DNA from: CAYJLC01 sp044426345
GTDB lineage: Bacteria > Bacillota > Clostridia > Oscillospirales > Butyricicoccaceae
DNA: 64,000 bases
Reading direction: 5' to 3'
Assembly: GCA_044426345.1 (NCBI GenBank)
Contig: JAWXUP010000003.1
Coordinates: forward strand, 38,738-102,737
Shown: in pieces, positions 25,733-34,731 of the stretch
Numbering within the stretch: the stretch's first letter is position 1
How the letters are laid out: every line of letters starts with the position of its first letter
The notes under the pieces: generated by a model
Databases searched by the model: none
Told to the model about the DNA's origin: nothing
Seen by the model: only the letters and a program-made list of their open reading frames with translations
Translations under genes and position numbers: made by a program

Positions 25733-26763
25733 AAAAATTATTAAACACCCTTTATGTAACATCAGAAGATGTTTACTTGTCTTTAGATGGCGAAAATATT
25801 GTAATACATCAAGAAGGAAAAATTATAAAGAAATTTCCACTACACACGTGGTCATCTATAATTAGTTTTTCTTATAAAGGTGCATCTCCTGCTTTAATGT
25901 CCGCTTGTGTAAAGAGAGATATAATGCTATCCTTTTGTACTCCGAGAGGAAAGTTTTTAGCGAGTGTTTCAGGTGAAACGCGAGGTAACGTTTTGCTTAG
26001 ACGAGAGCAGTATCGTATAGCAGATGATGATGAAAAAAGTTATAAAATCGCCTCAAATATGATAATCGGCAAACTGTTTAACTCTAGATGGAGCGTCGAG
26101 AGAACTAAGCGTGACCATAAATTGCGCATTGATGTGGAAAAACTCGCTGATTTATCTCAAAAAATCAATAATTCGATTAAGAGCATAGATAAATCAAAGT
26201 ATGAATTGGACTATTTACGTGGTATAGAAGGAAATGCTGCCACATATTATTTTCAAGCATTTGATGATATGATTTTAAACAATAAAGAAGATTTCTTTTT
26301 CAAAACTCGTAACAGACGACCACCTCAAGATAATGTGAATGCAATGCTTTCTTTTGCTTATGCACTGCTTAAAAACGATTGTGCCAGTGCGCTTGAAAGT
26401 GTCGGCCTTGATTCATATGTAGGCTTTTTGCATCAAGATAGACCTGGCAGGCAATCACTAGCACTAGATTTAATGGAGGAGTTGCGTCCTTGCTTTGCCG
26501 ACAGATTTGTTCTAACACTTATAAACAATAGAATTTTAAATAAAAGCGATTTTGAAAAGCAAGATAGCGGAGCTGTCTATTTAAATATAGATGGAAGAAC
26601 AAAATTTTTACGTCAATGGCAAGAAAAGAAACAAGAAACTATAAAACACCCTTTCTTAGAAGAAAAAATCAATTGGGGTCTTGTTCCTTATGCACAAGCT
26701 ATGTTGCTTGCTAGATATATACGAGGTGATTTAGATGAATATCCACCTTTTTTATGGAAGTGA
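25729..26763 (+). CDS. cas1: CRISPR integrase Cas1 with probable AUA start codon
   Basis: Cas1 integrates new spacers with Cas2. The conserved type I-C N-terminus (KKLLNTLYVTSEDVYLSLDGENIVI) is encoded in frame from 25732, but the only codons between it and an upstream stop (TGA at 25723) are TTT and ATA. An AUA start at 25729 gives 344 residues, the usual length. The first standard start, TTG at 25777, would give 328 residues and delete the first beta strands. Active-site regions (GIEGNAATYYFQAF, FLHQDRPGRQSLALDLMEELRP) are intact. The ATAA overlap with cas4 looks like an ATGA overlap altered by one G-to-A change. Confidence 0.9.
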   Translation: MKKLLNTLYVTSEDVYLSLDGENIVIHQEGKIIKKFPLHTWSSIISFSYKGASPALMSACVKRDIMLSFCTPRGKFLASVSGETRGNVLLRREQYRIADDDEKSYKIASNMIIGKLFNSRWSVERTKRDHKLRIDVEKLADLSQKINNSIKSIDKSKYELDYLRGIEGNAATYYFQAFDDMILNNKEDFFFKTRNRRPPQDNVNAMLSFAYALLKNDCASALESVGLDSYVGFLHQDRPGRQSLALDLMEELRPCFADRFVLTLINNRILNKSDFEKQDSGAVYLNIDGRTKFLRQWQEKKQETIKHPFLEEKINWGLVPYAQAMLLARYIRGDLDEYPPFLWK

Positions 26764-26768
26764 GAAAA

Positions 26769-27053
26769 ATGCTAATACTTATAACTTATGATGTTAATAC
26801 TACCGATGCAAAAGGTAGGAGTAGGCTTAGAAAAATTGCAAAAGAATGCGTAAATTATGGACAACGAGTACAAAATTCGGTCTTTGAATGTTCATTAGAT
26901 ACTACTCAATATAGGCAAGTACAACATAGACTTTGTAGCATTATGGATAAAGACAAAGATAGTATTAGATTTTATTTTTTAGGCAAACGTCCCAAAATAG
27001 AACATTTTGGCGTAAAAGAATCATATGATCCAGATAGTTTCATTATGATTTAG
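26769..27053 (+). CDS. cas2: CRISPR adaptation protein Cas2
   Basis: This 94-residue protein starts MLILITYDVNTTDAKGRSRLRKIAKEC, the typical ferredoxin-fold Cas2 N-terminus, and contains QNSVFECSLD. It partners Cas1 in spacer integration. I chose ATG at 26769, five bases after the cas1 stop, because it gives the canonical start; the ATG at 26754 would add five residues inside the end of cas1. Confidence 0.94.
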   Translation: MLILITYDVNTTDAKGRSRLRKIAKECVNYGQRVQNSVFECSLDTTQYRQVQHRLCSIMDKDKDSIRFYFLGKRPKIEHFGVKESYDPDSFIMI

Positions 27054-27057
27054 CAAA

Positions 27058-27237
27058 GGTGCGAAGTATAGTCTGACATAAAAAAAGCTATAGGTTCGCA
27101 CCAAAAAAATTTTAATAAATAGTATTATTTTTTAATTCAATTTTAAATTATGATGATTTATAATTTAAAATCATTAAAAATTGCTATTTATTCGTGAAAA
27201 TCAATAAATATATACTATATTTTTGTTGAATTTTGCA
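27058..27237 (+). promoter_or_regulatory. CRISPR leader with inverted repeat
   Basis: This 180-base AT-rich segment between cas2 and the first repeat contains GGTGCGAA (27058-27065) and TTCGCACC (27095-27102), an 8-base stem extendable through TATAG/CTATA. Similar hairpins resembling the repeat are seen after cas2 in type I-C loci. The remaining 130 bases, rich in A and T, should hold the array promoter and Cas1-Cas2 docking signal. Confidence 0.7.
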
Positions 27238-29795
27238 GTCGCACCCTGTATGGGTGCGTGGATTGAAATAGAACTAGAACAGAGATAGAATAAATAATGA
27301 ATAAGTCGCACCCTGTATGGGTGCGTGGATTGAAATTGCTATGCAGTTGCACTCTTTTTCCATTTGCAACGTCGCACCCTGTATGGGTGCGTGGATTGAA
27401 ATAATTTCCGTTACAAAATTATAAACAAAATCTTCTAGTCGCACCCTGTATGGGTGCGTGGATTGAAATTCCAGCTCTGGTTTTATCTTTATCGCGTGGT
27501 TTTGTCGCACCCTGTATGGGTGCGTGGATTGAAATAAAATTAAAAGTGTAGTATTCATCGTTATGCACCGTCGCACCCTGTATGGGTGCGTGGATTGAAA
27601 TGGTAAAATTGGTCCCGATCGTGTCACAAAATTAAAAGTCGCACCCTGTATGGGTGCGTGGATTGAAATGTTTGGGCTTGTAACGATGTATAACATCTCG
27701 TTAGTCGCACCCTGTATGGGTGCGTGGATTGAAATAAATTCAAATTGGCATAAGACCGCAAGCTACAAAGGGTCGCACCCTGTATGGGTGCGTGGATTGA
27801 AATACAAAAATGCTATGAAAAATTTAATTAGTAGAGGTCGCACCCTGTATGGGTGCGTGGATTGAAATATCTTGTTTGCAGAATTTTATTAAAACATCGG
27901 CAATGGTCGCACCCTGTATGGGTGCGTGGATTGAAATCATTTTGTAAAATGTTTGAGCAGAATAAGCGCCGTCGCACCCTGTATGGGTGCGTGGATTGAA
28001 ATAACGTTACTTTCAGTGGAAACAAGTTTTGGAAAGTCGCACCCTGTATGGGTGCGTGGATTGAAATAAAAAGCAATGGAACCGTTTACGAAAGCTGCTG
28101 GTCGCACCCTGTATGGGTGCGTGGATTGAAATAACTGTTGAAAATGAAGGTTTGTCGATGTTGTACTGTCGCACCCTGTATGGGTGCGTGGATTGAAATC
28201 ACACTGCATAACTTATCCAGACACCAAAATCGGAGGTCGCACCCTGTATGGGTGCGTGGATTGAAATAAGGTCGAAACGATCTACGGCGCAATTACGATA
28301 TAGTCGCACCCTGTATGGGTGCGTGGATTGAAATAGCAATGGTTATCTCTACCAAACCACGTTCGTCGTCGCACCCTGTATGGGTGCGTGGATTGAAATC
28401 GTTAGCTTTTGCTACTGATGTTGTTTGTTCTAGGTCGCACCCTGTATGGGTGCGTGGATTGAAATTGGTGTTTTTGGTACTGTAATGTAACCATTATCTA
28501 GTCGCACCCTGTATGGGTGCGTGGATTGAAATCATTTCTGGATTAACTTTTTGTTTTAATGCTTTGGTCGCACCCTGTATGGGTGCGTGGATTGAAATCT
28601 CCTCCATCTTGAATTAACACTCCTGTGTCCGCCGTCGCACCCTGTATGGGTGCGTGGATTGAAATACATCACCAGATTACGGGGTGCAATATGTTGGCTG
28701 TCGCACCCTGTATGGGTGCGTGGATTGAAATACAGGCGAGATTGAAAATGCAGATAACACGCTGTATGTCGCACCCTGTATGGGTGCGTGGATTGAAATG
28801 CCGTCAAACAGTCTTAAATTAATAACCTTCTTGGTCGCACCCTGTATGGGTGCGTGGATTGAAATCGAATAGCGCGAAGATTGTAACAAGCGATTGTTCG
28901 TCGCACCCTGTATGGGTGCGTGGATTGAAATACAAAACAAGAAATGATTGATAAACATTTCGATGGTCGCACCCTGTATGGGTGCGTGGATTGAAATAAA
29001 GTTTGCTTGCTCCATTACAAGAGGTAAAATCGTCGCACCCTGTATGGGTGCGTGGATTGAAATGATTTCGTTAACATCGCAAACCAGTCACGGTTGATGT
29101 CGCACCCTGTATGGGTGCGTGGATTGAAATTCAATGACTGTAAATTCTCGCCTGACGTGTTCGAGTCGCACCCTGTATGGGTGCGTGGATTGAAATATTT
29201 GTTGAAAGTTCAGCAACACGCTTTTTTATAGAGTCGCACCCTGTATGGGTGCGTGGATTGAAATCGAGCCATCAGGGTTTACATCGCTATCGTGTAGCAG
29301 TCGCACCCTGTATGGGTGCGTGGATTGAAATACGACCTGCGCCACAGTCATGCAAGTTTGCTAATGTCGCACCCTGTATGGGTGCGTGGATTGAAATAAT
29401 ATTAAACGCTTTAGATAATTGACTGACTGCGTCGCACCCTGTATGGGTGCGTGGATTGAAATCGAAGCGCCGAAACATTATAAGGAATAGCGGACATGTC
29501 GCACCCTGTATGGGTGCGTGGATTGAAATTTTTTCATTTGATAGTCAGACCAGTCGGCCGCAGTCGCACCCTGTATGGGTGCGTGGATTGAAATATACAT
29601 AAAATTAGCACTCCCACCGTTTAGGTTGTCGCACCCTGTATGGGTGCGTGGATTGAAATATATGTGCGTACAACGACACGTACCCATCATCCTGCAGGTC
29701 GCACCCTGTATGGGTGCGTGGATTGAAATCCGATTTTACAAGAACTTTCTTAAGTCTAGGCTGGGCGAACCCTATGTGGGTTAATGAATTCAATT
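27238..29795 (+). CRISPR. Type I-C CRISPR array: 38 intact repeats plus one degenerate terminal repeat
   Basis: The 32-base repeat begins GTCGCACCCTGTATGGGTGC and ends in GTGGATTGAAAT, the type I-C family form with a GCACCC/GGGTGC hairpin. Intact copies start at 27238, 27305, 27371 and so on to 29698, and I saw no differences among them. Spacers are 33 to 38 bases. A final diverged copy at 29764-29795 matches in about 22 of 32 positions and marks the leader-distal end. Orientation follows from the leader beside cas2 and the degenerate far end. Several spacers read as open coding frames, as expected for phage or plasmid genes, but I could not identify sources. Confidence 0.98.
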
Positions 29796-29873
29796 TTGAC
29801 ATTATGTAAATTATCTGCTAAACTATAATTATTAAATTTATAGTATAAAATATATTTATTAGGAGGGGATATT

Positions 29874-30362
29874 ATGTCGTTATTAGGAGGTTTATTCTCT
29901 ATATTCGGAGGGTTTACTTATATGGGTGTTAAGACGGCACAAGGGATTAATTTTCAAGCTGATAATGAGGTAGAAAAGCAATATATTGCTGCTCGTACAA
30001 ATCCGCAGTTAGAAGCACATTTGAACAAAATGCTCTCTGAAGTGCCGAGAGATGTTAAGAAAATTAGACAACGTATCGAGGGGTATCGCAAAGAACATGG
30101 CGATAATGTTTTTGACCCAACATTCCCTGCATGGGATAAAGTAGATAAATATAATCATATATTTAGTGTGAAGAAAGCTGCTCCGTTTGCTGGATCCACA
30201 GAGCCTTACGCCTTTGATTCTAGTGCTTTTACAGACAGAGAATTGGTTAATTTGCTACTAGCAACCTATGGATATGTATCCCATGACAGAGCGTTCTGGA
30301 CAAACCCAGTAGCAAAGCAACGTCTAGCTAAACTAGGCAAAGAAAATCCAAGGGGGTATTAG
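29874..30362 (+). CDS. Unrecognised 162-residue protein beside the CRISPR array
   Basis: I do not recognise the family. A short hydrophobic glycine-rich N-terminus (MSLLGGLFSIFGGFTYMGV) could insert in or lie on the membrane. The rest is soluble and helix-prone (NPQLEAHLNKMLSEVPRDVKKIRQRIEGYRKEHG). AGGAGG precedes the ATG. It is followed after 5 bases by the 330-residue gene, so the two form an operon. Its codon use (more GC-ending codons, CGT and GGG) differs from the cas genes, hinting at separate acquisition. Confidence 0.75.
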   Translation: MSLLGGLFSIFGGFTYMGVKTAQGINFQADNEVEKQYIAARTNPQLEAHLNKMLSEVPRDVKKIRQRIEGYRKEHGDNVFDPTFPAWDKVDKYNHIFSVKKAAPFAGSTEPYAFDSSAFTDRELVNLLLATYGYVSHDRAFWTNPVAKQRLAKLGKENPRGY

Positions 30363-30367
30363 GAGTC

Positions 30368-31360
30368 ATGACGAATAACAAACCCAACACCTTACTACAA
30401 GAGACTTTATTTGCTCTGTACTTATTCCCTTTAGTTATCATTGTTCAAAGCACCACTGAAACGCTCTTCACCTGCCTCATCTTATCGTCGATATATATAG
30501 CGTGCGGAGTCTGGTTTGTACGTTATCGAAAAGAAAATACTCCTGAAAAAATACGCAATCGAGTTATAATACACAACCTAAGCGTTCCAGAGCGAGCAAA
30601 GTTAATTCTCATTTTCCGTGATATGATTAAAGACCCTATGAATTATGACGAAATGAACAGTAGGCTTCTGAACTTTAGAATTTTACACCCTGAGGTTTGT
30701 ACTCAAAACAGAACCAAAGAGGATCGAGATAGTGCGAAAATATGGTCTGAGTATACTTTGATGCCGTGTTATACAGATATGGGAATGATGCACCTTGAAC
30801 ATTGTCGATTGTACAAAAACGGCTTAGTAAACACCCTTTATGACACTTACTTATATAAAATCCCTCCTGAACTAAAAAATTTTAGCAACTACGGTCCGTT
30901 CGAAGGTATACAAAATCATTATGCCGCTAACTCACAAATAGCAACTATGCAAACAATTATAAGCGACTGCCTACTTCCTCAAACGTACACACCCGAAGAA
31001 GCTATCGAATATTTAGAGCAACATCGTAGAGAAGAGGAAGAGTTTCTGAAACCAATAGACTTTTTTGAGCACCCTGAGTTACTAGAACATTTGAAGCCGT
31101 ATGCCAAGATAATACCTAATAACTCAGCAATGGCAGATGCTATACAGACTATTGAATCTTTTGACGACATCGAAGAGGATAAATTTAGAACCATTAAGAT
31201 TTTAGGCATAAGGGTATTTTTGAAACAAATCGGGGAGTTGACCGAAGAACAAATGGAACAACAGTCTACAGGGTTGTTTACAATATCAAAACAATTTGGT
31301 AAAGAGCTAGTCAACCGCTACTTAAATATAATCCGCATAGACAACAATATAAGATTTTAA
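30368..31360 (+). CDS. Unrecognised 330-residue membrane-anchored protein
   Basis: I do not recognise the family. Residues of about 12-50 form two hydrophobic segments (ALYLFPLVIIVQST and LFTCLILSSIYIACGVWFV), followed by a large soluble region. The soluble part is acidic, with a run of glutamates (RREEEEF) near residue 220. The gene forms a two-gene unit with the 162-residue gene and ends at a good terminator. Its position between a CRISPR array and a WYL regulator makes a defence-linked role possible but unproven. Confidence 0.75.
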   Translation: MTNNKPNTLLQETLFALYLFPLVIIVQSTTETLFTCLILSSIYIACGVWFVRYRKENTPEKIRNRVIIHNLSVPERAKLILIFRDMIKDPMNYDEMNSRLLNFRILHPEVCTQNRTKEDRDSAKIWSEYTLMPCYTDMGMMHLEHCRLYKNGLVNTLYDTYLYKIPPELKNFSNYGPFEGIQNHYAANSQIATMQTIISDCLLPQTYTPEEAIEYLEQHRREEEEFLKPIDFFEHPELLEHLKPYAKIIPNNSAMADAIQTIESFDDIEEDKFRTIKILGIRVFLKQIGELTEEQMEQQSTGLFTISKQFGKELVNRYLNIIRIDNNIRF

Positions 31361-31376
31361 TAACACGCTACGATTT

Positions 31377-31396
31377 AACAAGCCGTAAGGCTTGTT
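31377..31396 (+). terminator. Terminator after the two-gene unit
   Basis: AACAAGCC and GGCTTGTT form a perfect 8-base stem with a GTAA loop, followed by TTTTTT. Confidence 0.85.
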
Positions 31397-31515
31397 TTTT
31401 TCATACGCTTTTTTACAAAATACAACAGAATTTAAAATAGCTTTTCTAAATATATTTCTTAATCTATTAAAATATGATATATTATAATTATCAATCTATA
31501 AACTGGAGGTAAACT

Positions 31516-32427
31516 ATGCTTAAATTTAACGAAAACAAAAGTTTTAGAGTACTTGAAATGCATAAAGCTCTACAAGAAGGCAAAATCTTGAAAAAAATAG
31601 AATATGCTCAAAAGTTCGGTGTTTCTCCTAAGACTATACAGCGCGATATTGATGATCTGCGTTCATTTCTATATCAGTCTTATGCCGAAAATGAAATACA
31701 AATAAAATATAGCAAATCTAAAAGGGGTTTCTATCTTCAAAATTCTCAAAAAACCGACTTAACCTCTAAAGAAATCCTCGCAATTTGCAAAGTTTTACTT
31801 GAAAGTCGTGGTTTTTGCAAAGATGAACTAGATATTTTAATAGATAAATTAATTTCAAAAACTAATAAAGACGATCACATTTATGATATGATTTTAAACG
31901 AAAAATTTTATTATACAGAACCTAGACACAGCAAACCACTAATTGATAAAATTTTTGATTTATCTAAAAATATCGTAGATCAAAATATTTTAGAAATCGA
32001 ATATTTAAGACCGAATAACCAAATAGCAAAAAAGCATAGAATAAAGCCTGTTTCAGTGATGTTTTCGGAGTATTATTTCTATTTAATCGCATATATGGCA
32101 AATAAAGATTTAGATTTCCCTACTGTTTTTCGCATAGATAGAATTCAATCTTTCAAAAGCACTAAAGAAAATTTTTCAATTCCTTACAAAGATAAATTTA
32201 GCGATGGCGAGTTTCGCAATCGTGTATTATTTATGTTTTCCGGAGAACTTCAAGTAGTGAAGTTTTTATATAAAGGTAGTTCTCTTGAGTCTGTATTAGA
32301 TAAGTTTCCAACTGCAGAAATTATAGATGAAAACGAGGGTATTTATACAATTAGAGTTGAAGTATATGGCACAGGTATCGATATATGGTTTAGAAGCCAA
32401 GGCGATAATGTGGAGATTGTAATTTAA
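31516..32427 (+). CDS. WYL-domain transcriptional regulator
   Basis: This 303-residue protein has an N-terminal winged helix (EGKILKKIEYAQKFGVSPKTIQRDIDDLRSFL), a middle WYL domain (ILEIEYLRPNNQIAKKHRIKPVSVMFSEYYFYLIAYM) and a C-terminal WCX-like domain. WYL regulators sense nucleic-acid-like ligands and often control phage-defence loci. It lies 2 kb beyond the CRISPR array on the same strand. AACTGGAGG precedes the start. Its end overlaps the convergent XRE gene by four bases. Confidence 0.88.
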   Translation: MLKFNENKSFRVLEMHKALQEGKILKKIEYAQKFGVSPKTIQRDIDDLRSFLYQSYAENEIQIKYSKSKRGFYLQNSQKTDLTSKEILAICKVLLESRGFCKDELDILIDKLISKTNKDDHIYDMILNEKFYYTEPRHSKPLIDKIFDLSKNIVDQNILEIEYLRPNNQIAKKHRIKPVSVMFSEYYFYLIAYMANKDLDFPTVFRIDRIQSFKSTKENFSIPYKDKFSDGEFRNRVLFMFSGELQVVKFLYKGSSLESVLDKFPTAEIIDENEGIYTIRVEVYGTGIDIWFRSQGDNVEIVI

Positions 32428-32978
32428 TCTTTTATTTTACACACCCTCTCCCAAACCTCACTAGAAACCCTAGCCTCCCCACGCTCCCACTTCCCAATCG
32501 TCTTACGCCCAACACCCAATAATCTACCAAATTCAAGCTGTGATAAATTCATGGCTTGTCTTTTTTTATAAATTTGGTCGCCTTGTCCGTTTTTAAAGAA
32601 CAGGTGATAATCGTCGAAAATTTCTTCATCTGGCACTTGATATAAATTTGCAAGCTTTTGCAAAACTTCAACCTCGTAATTTTTCTTGCGTGGATTTTCA
32701 TATGCCTTGTACGTCCTCGGCGCAATGCCTAAAAACTCTGCAACTTCTTTTTGGCAAAAACCATTGATTACTCTAAAATATCGTAATTTATCACCAATGG
32801 TACTTTCTTTGCACCTTTTTTCCAAACGTATAGCTTGATGCTCTAAAAACTGCGTTTTATACTTAAAATCGTGGACATATAGTGGTGAGAACAACGCCCA
32901 TCGCATTTTTGCGTTAAATTGTGGTACTAAAACCAGACCCTTTGTCGCCGTTGTGACAGTATTACATTTTCTATACAT
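32424..32978 (-). CDS. Double helix-turn-helix (XRE-type) protein reaching into the sigK break
   Basis: The frame encodes 184 residues with two Cro/C1-type helix-turn-helix regions (GFCQKEVAEFLGIAPRTYKAYE and NLSQLEFGRLLGVGRKTIGKWERGE). The frame stays open through the sigK junction near 32,965, and its first ATG at 32978 lies in sigK sequence. No ribosome site is seen there or before the alternative ATG at 32906. I infer that the gene belongs to the inserted DNA and that its natural start may be lost at this boundary or lie across the joined ends of an excised circle. Confidence 0.65.
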   Translation of the reverse strand: MYRKCNTVTTATKGLVLVPQFNAKMRWALFSPLYVHDFKYKTQFLEHQAIRLEKRCKESTIGDKLRYFRVINGFCQKEVAEFLGIAPRTYKAYENPRKKNYEVEVLQKLANLYQVPDEEIFDDYHLFFKNGQGDQIYKKRQAMNLSQLEFGRLLGVGRKTIGKWERGEARVSSEVWERVCKIKD

Positions 32979-33295
32979 CTAGAAACATAAGTGCTAAGCT
33001 TACTTCCCTTGTCAAACTTAAATGTGGACACACCTTTTATCAAGCCTAGTGTCCCAATAGAAATCAAGTCCTCTTGCTCGGAATTATTCGAGTAATATTT
33101 TTTTGCTATATGTGCAACCAGACGCAGGTTATGCTCGATTAACTTATTTCTCGCCTCAACATCACCGTTTTGGAATTTTTCGAGCAATTCCCTCTCCTCT
33201 TTTGCTTTTAGTGGTTTTGGAAATGACGCGTACCCATTTGACACGCTGAGAATAAAAAATGATAAACTTGCTACTAAAGCTGATGAAATTAACAT
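32927..33295 (-). pseudogene. sigK: N-terminal part of sporulation sigma factor SigK, interrupted
   Basis: SigK directs late mother-cell gene expression in spore formation. The 122-residue frame has the membrane pro-sequence and sigma region 2 (EARNKLIEHNLRLVAHIAKKYY, DLISIGTLGLIKGVSTFKFDKGSKLSTYVSRCIEN). After RCIEN (32966-32980) the similarity stops and 12 unrelated residues lead to a stop. Full SigK continues ENEIL and has about 230 residues. Skin elements of Bacillus and Clostridioides interrupt sigK in this region. The C-terminal half is not in the window. I chose ATG at 33295 behind AAGGAGG. Confidence 0.88.
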
Positions 33296-33300
33296 AAAAA

Positions 33301-33338
33301 CCTCCTTTTTCATACTTAAATGTATATGAAAAAGGAGG
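33301..33338 (-). promoter_or_regulatory. Hairpin that would cover the sigK ribosome site
   Basis: Perfect 14-base arms at 33301-33314 and 33325-33338 flank a 10-base loop. On the minus strand the second arm contains AAAAAGGAGG, the sigK ribosome site six bases before ATG 33295. If it is in the transcript, the hairpin would hide the site. Confidence 0.65.
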
Positions 33339-33460
33339 TTTGTTTGTTGCTAGTTTATTTAATTTCAACATAATTATAGAAATTTTCAAAAATATAATAT
33401 CGCTTTTTATCAAAAAATATGGTACACTATGTATATAATAAGAAAAATAGAGAGATTTTT

Positions 33461-33973
33461 ATGAAAATACTAAAATTGTTTCTTGCAACGCTCACGCTAA
33501 GTTTATTGTTTACAACACAGGTCTTTGCAGGCACATATCCACTGTACAGTTATACAGAGGAACCACAGACAGTCACATTAGGCCCCGTGACATTTAACAA
33601 TGTAAATTATTATGAGGAAAATAGTTCTGTCAATTCTGATTTTGAAAGCATACCCATTGTTGTTATATATTTAGACTCAAGTGGATACTCCTATACAATC
33701 AACTAGGACAATGCTTGTTTTAGATTGAGTGACGATGCATTTGAAGGACTATGGGGTGGTTCATATTACGTATCTTTGACACATACTTTTGTGCAGTCAG
33801 GTAGAGAGTTTACTTTTTATTTGTATAATACAGATATATCTGGTGTAACCGCATTGGATGGGGATTATGTAAAAGCGGGTGCTACAATTAAATTGCCATC
33901 TTATGAAGAAAATTTTGGATTTACAGCTATACATTTATTTATTGAAACAGATAAAAGTTATACAGAAGACTAA
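33461..33973 (+). pseudogene. Secreted protein gene with an in-frame TAG
   Basis: The frame begins with a clear signal peptide (MKILKLFLATLTLSLLFTTQVFA) and runs 81 codons to TAG at 33704-33706. It then continues in the same frame for 88 codons (DNACFRLSDDAFEGLWGG...) to a TAA. Composition is alike on both sides, so this looks like one ~170-residue secreted beta-rich protein disrupted by a nonsense change. I do not recognise the family. Only a weak GAGAG precedes the ATG. Confidence 0.7.
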
Positions 33974-34103
33974 TTTTAATAAAGATTAAATTAATAAAAA
34001 TATCCTAAATTAACACTTTTCCGTAAGTTAAAATTTGTTTTATCCCGAAAAGGCGTTGGTTTTGATTTAAAATTTTAAGATTTATAATAGGAGGATTATA
34101 TTT

Positions 34104-34727
34104 ATGAAGAAAGTAAAATGCTTAGTATGTGGATACATACACGATGAGAGCAAAGACGGACCATTCGAAAATCTGCCAGATGGTTGGGTTTGTCCTATTT
34201 GCAAAGCTGAAAAATCTGCATTCGCCCCTGAACAAGATGCACCTACGTACACTTCAAACCGTGATTTGCTACACGATGAAAAAGAGTTAACATCGCTTGA
34301 ACTTAGCGCTATATGCTCGAATTTAGCACGAGGCTGTGAAAAACAGTATCTAAAAACAGAATCCGAACTTTTCACAAAGCTTGCCGATGAATTAAAATCA
34401 AAATCTGAACCAGACTACGATGCAAGAATAAATATGCTTGTCGATTTAGTAGAACGTGATTTAAGTGAAAATTTCCCACTAGTTCAAGATATCGCAAGCG
34501 AAAATGCTGATAGAGGTGCTTTACGCGCATACACTTGGAGCTATAAAGTAACCGTTATGCTAAAAACTCTGCTTGAACGATATCAAAAAGTCGGTCAAGC
34601 GATGATTGACAATACTGGTGTTTATGTTTGCACAATCTGTGGATATATTTATGTTGGCGACGAACTTCCAACGCTATGTCCTGTGTGCAAAGTTCCAAAT
34701 TACAAATTTGAAGAAATAGGAGGTTAG
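34104..34727 (+). CDS. Rubredoxin / rubrerythrin-like redox protein
   Basis: This 207-residue protein has an N-terminal rubredoxin domain (KCLVCGYIHDESKDGPFENLPDGWVCPICKA), a central helical region with the look of a degenerate rubrerythrin (ELSAICSNLARGCEKQ... ESELFTKLADEL), and a C-terminal rubredoxin-like CxxC pair set (YVCTICGYIYVGDELPTLCPVCKVP). Such proteins carry electrons for peroxide or oxygen detoxification in anaerobes. The following gene (4 bases away) encodes a ferredoxin/rubredoxin fusion, so they likely work together. AGGAGG precedes the start. Confidence 0.85.
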   Translation: MKKVKCLVCGYIHDESKDGPFENLPDGWVCPICKAEKSAFAPEQDAPTYTSNRDLLHDEKELTSLELSAICSNLARGCEKQYLKTESELFTKLADELKSKSEPDYDARINMLVDLVERDLSENFPLVQDIASENADRGALRAYTWSYKVTVMLKTLLERYQKVGQAMIDNTGVYVCTICGYIYVGDELPTLCPVCKVPNYKFEEIGG

Positions 34728-34731
34728 AGTT

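Noticed and set aside
27274..29802. Several open frames on both strands across the CRISPR array, with repeated peptides such as ISIHAPIQGAT and VAPCMGAWIEI
   Set aside because: They are translations of the CRISPR repeat in different frames, a known annotation artefact, and have no ribosome sites.
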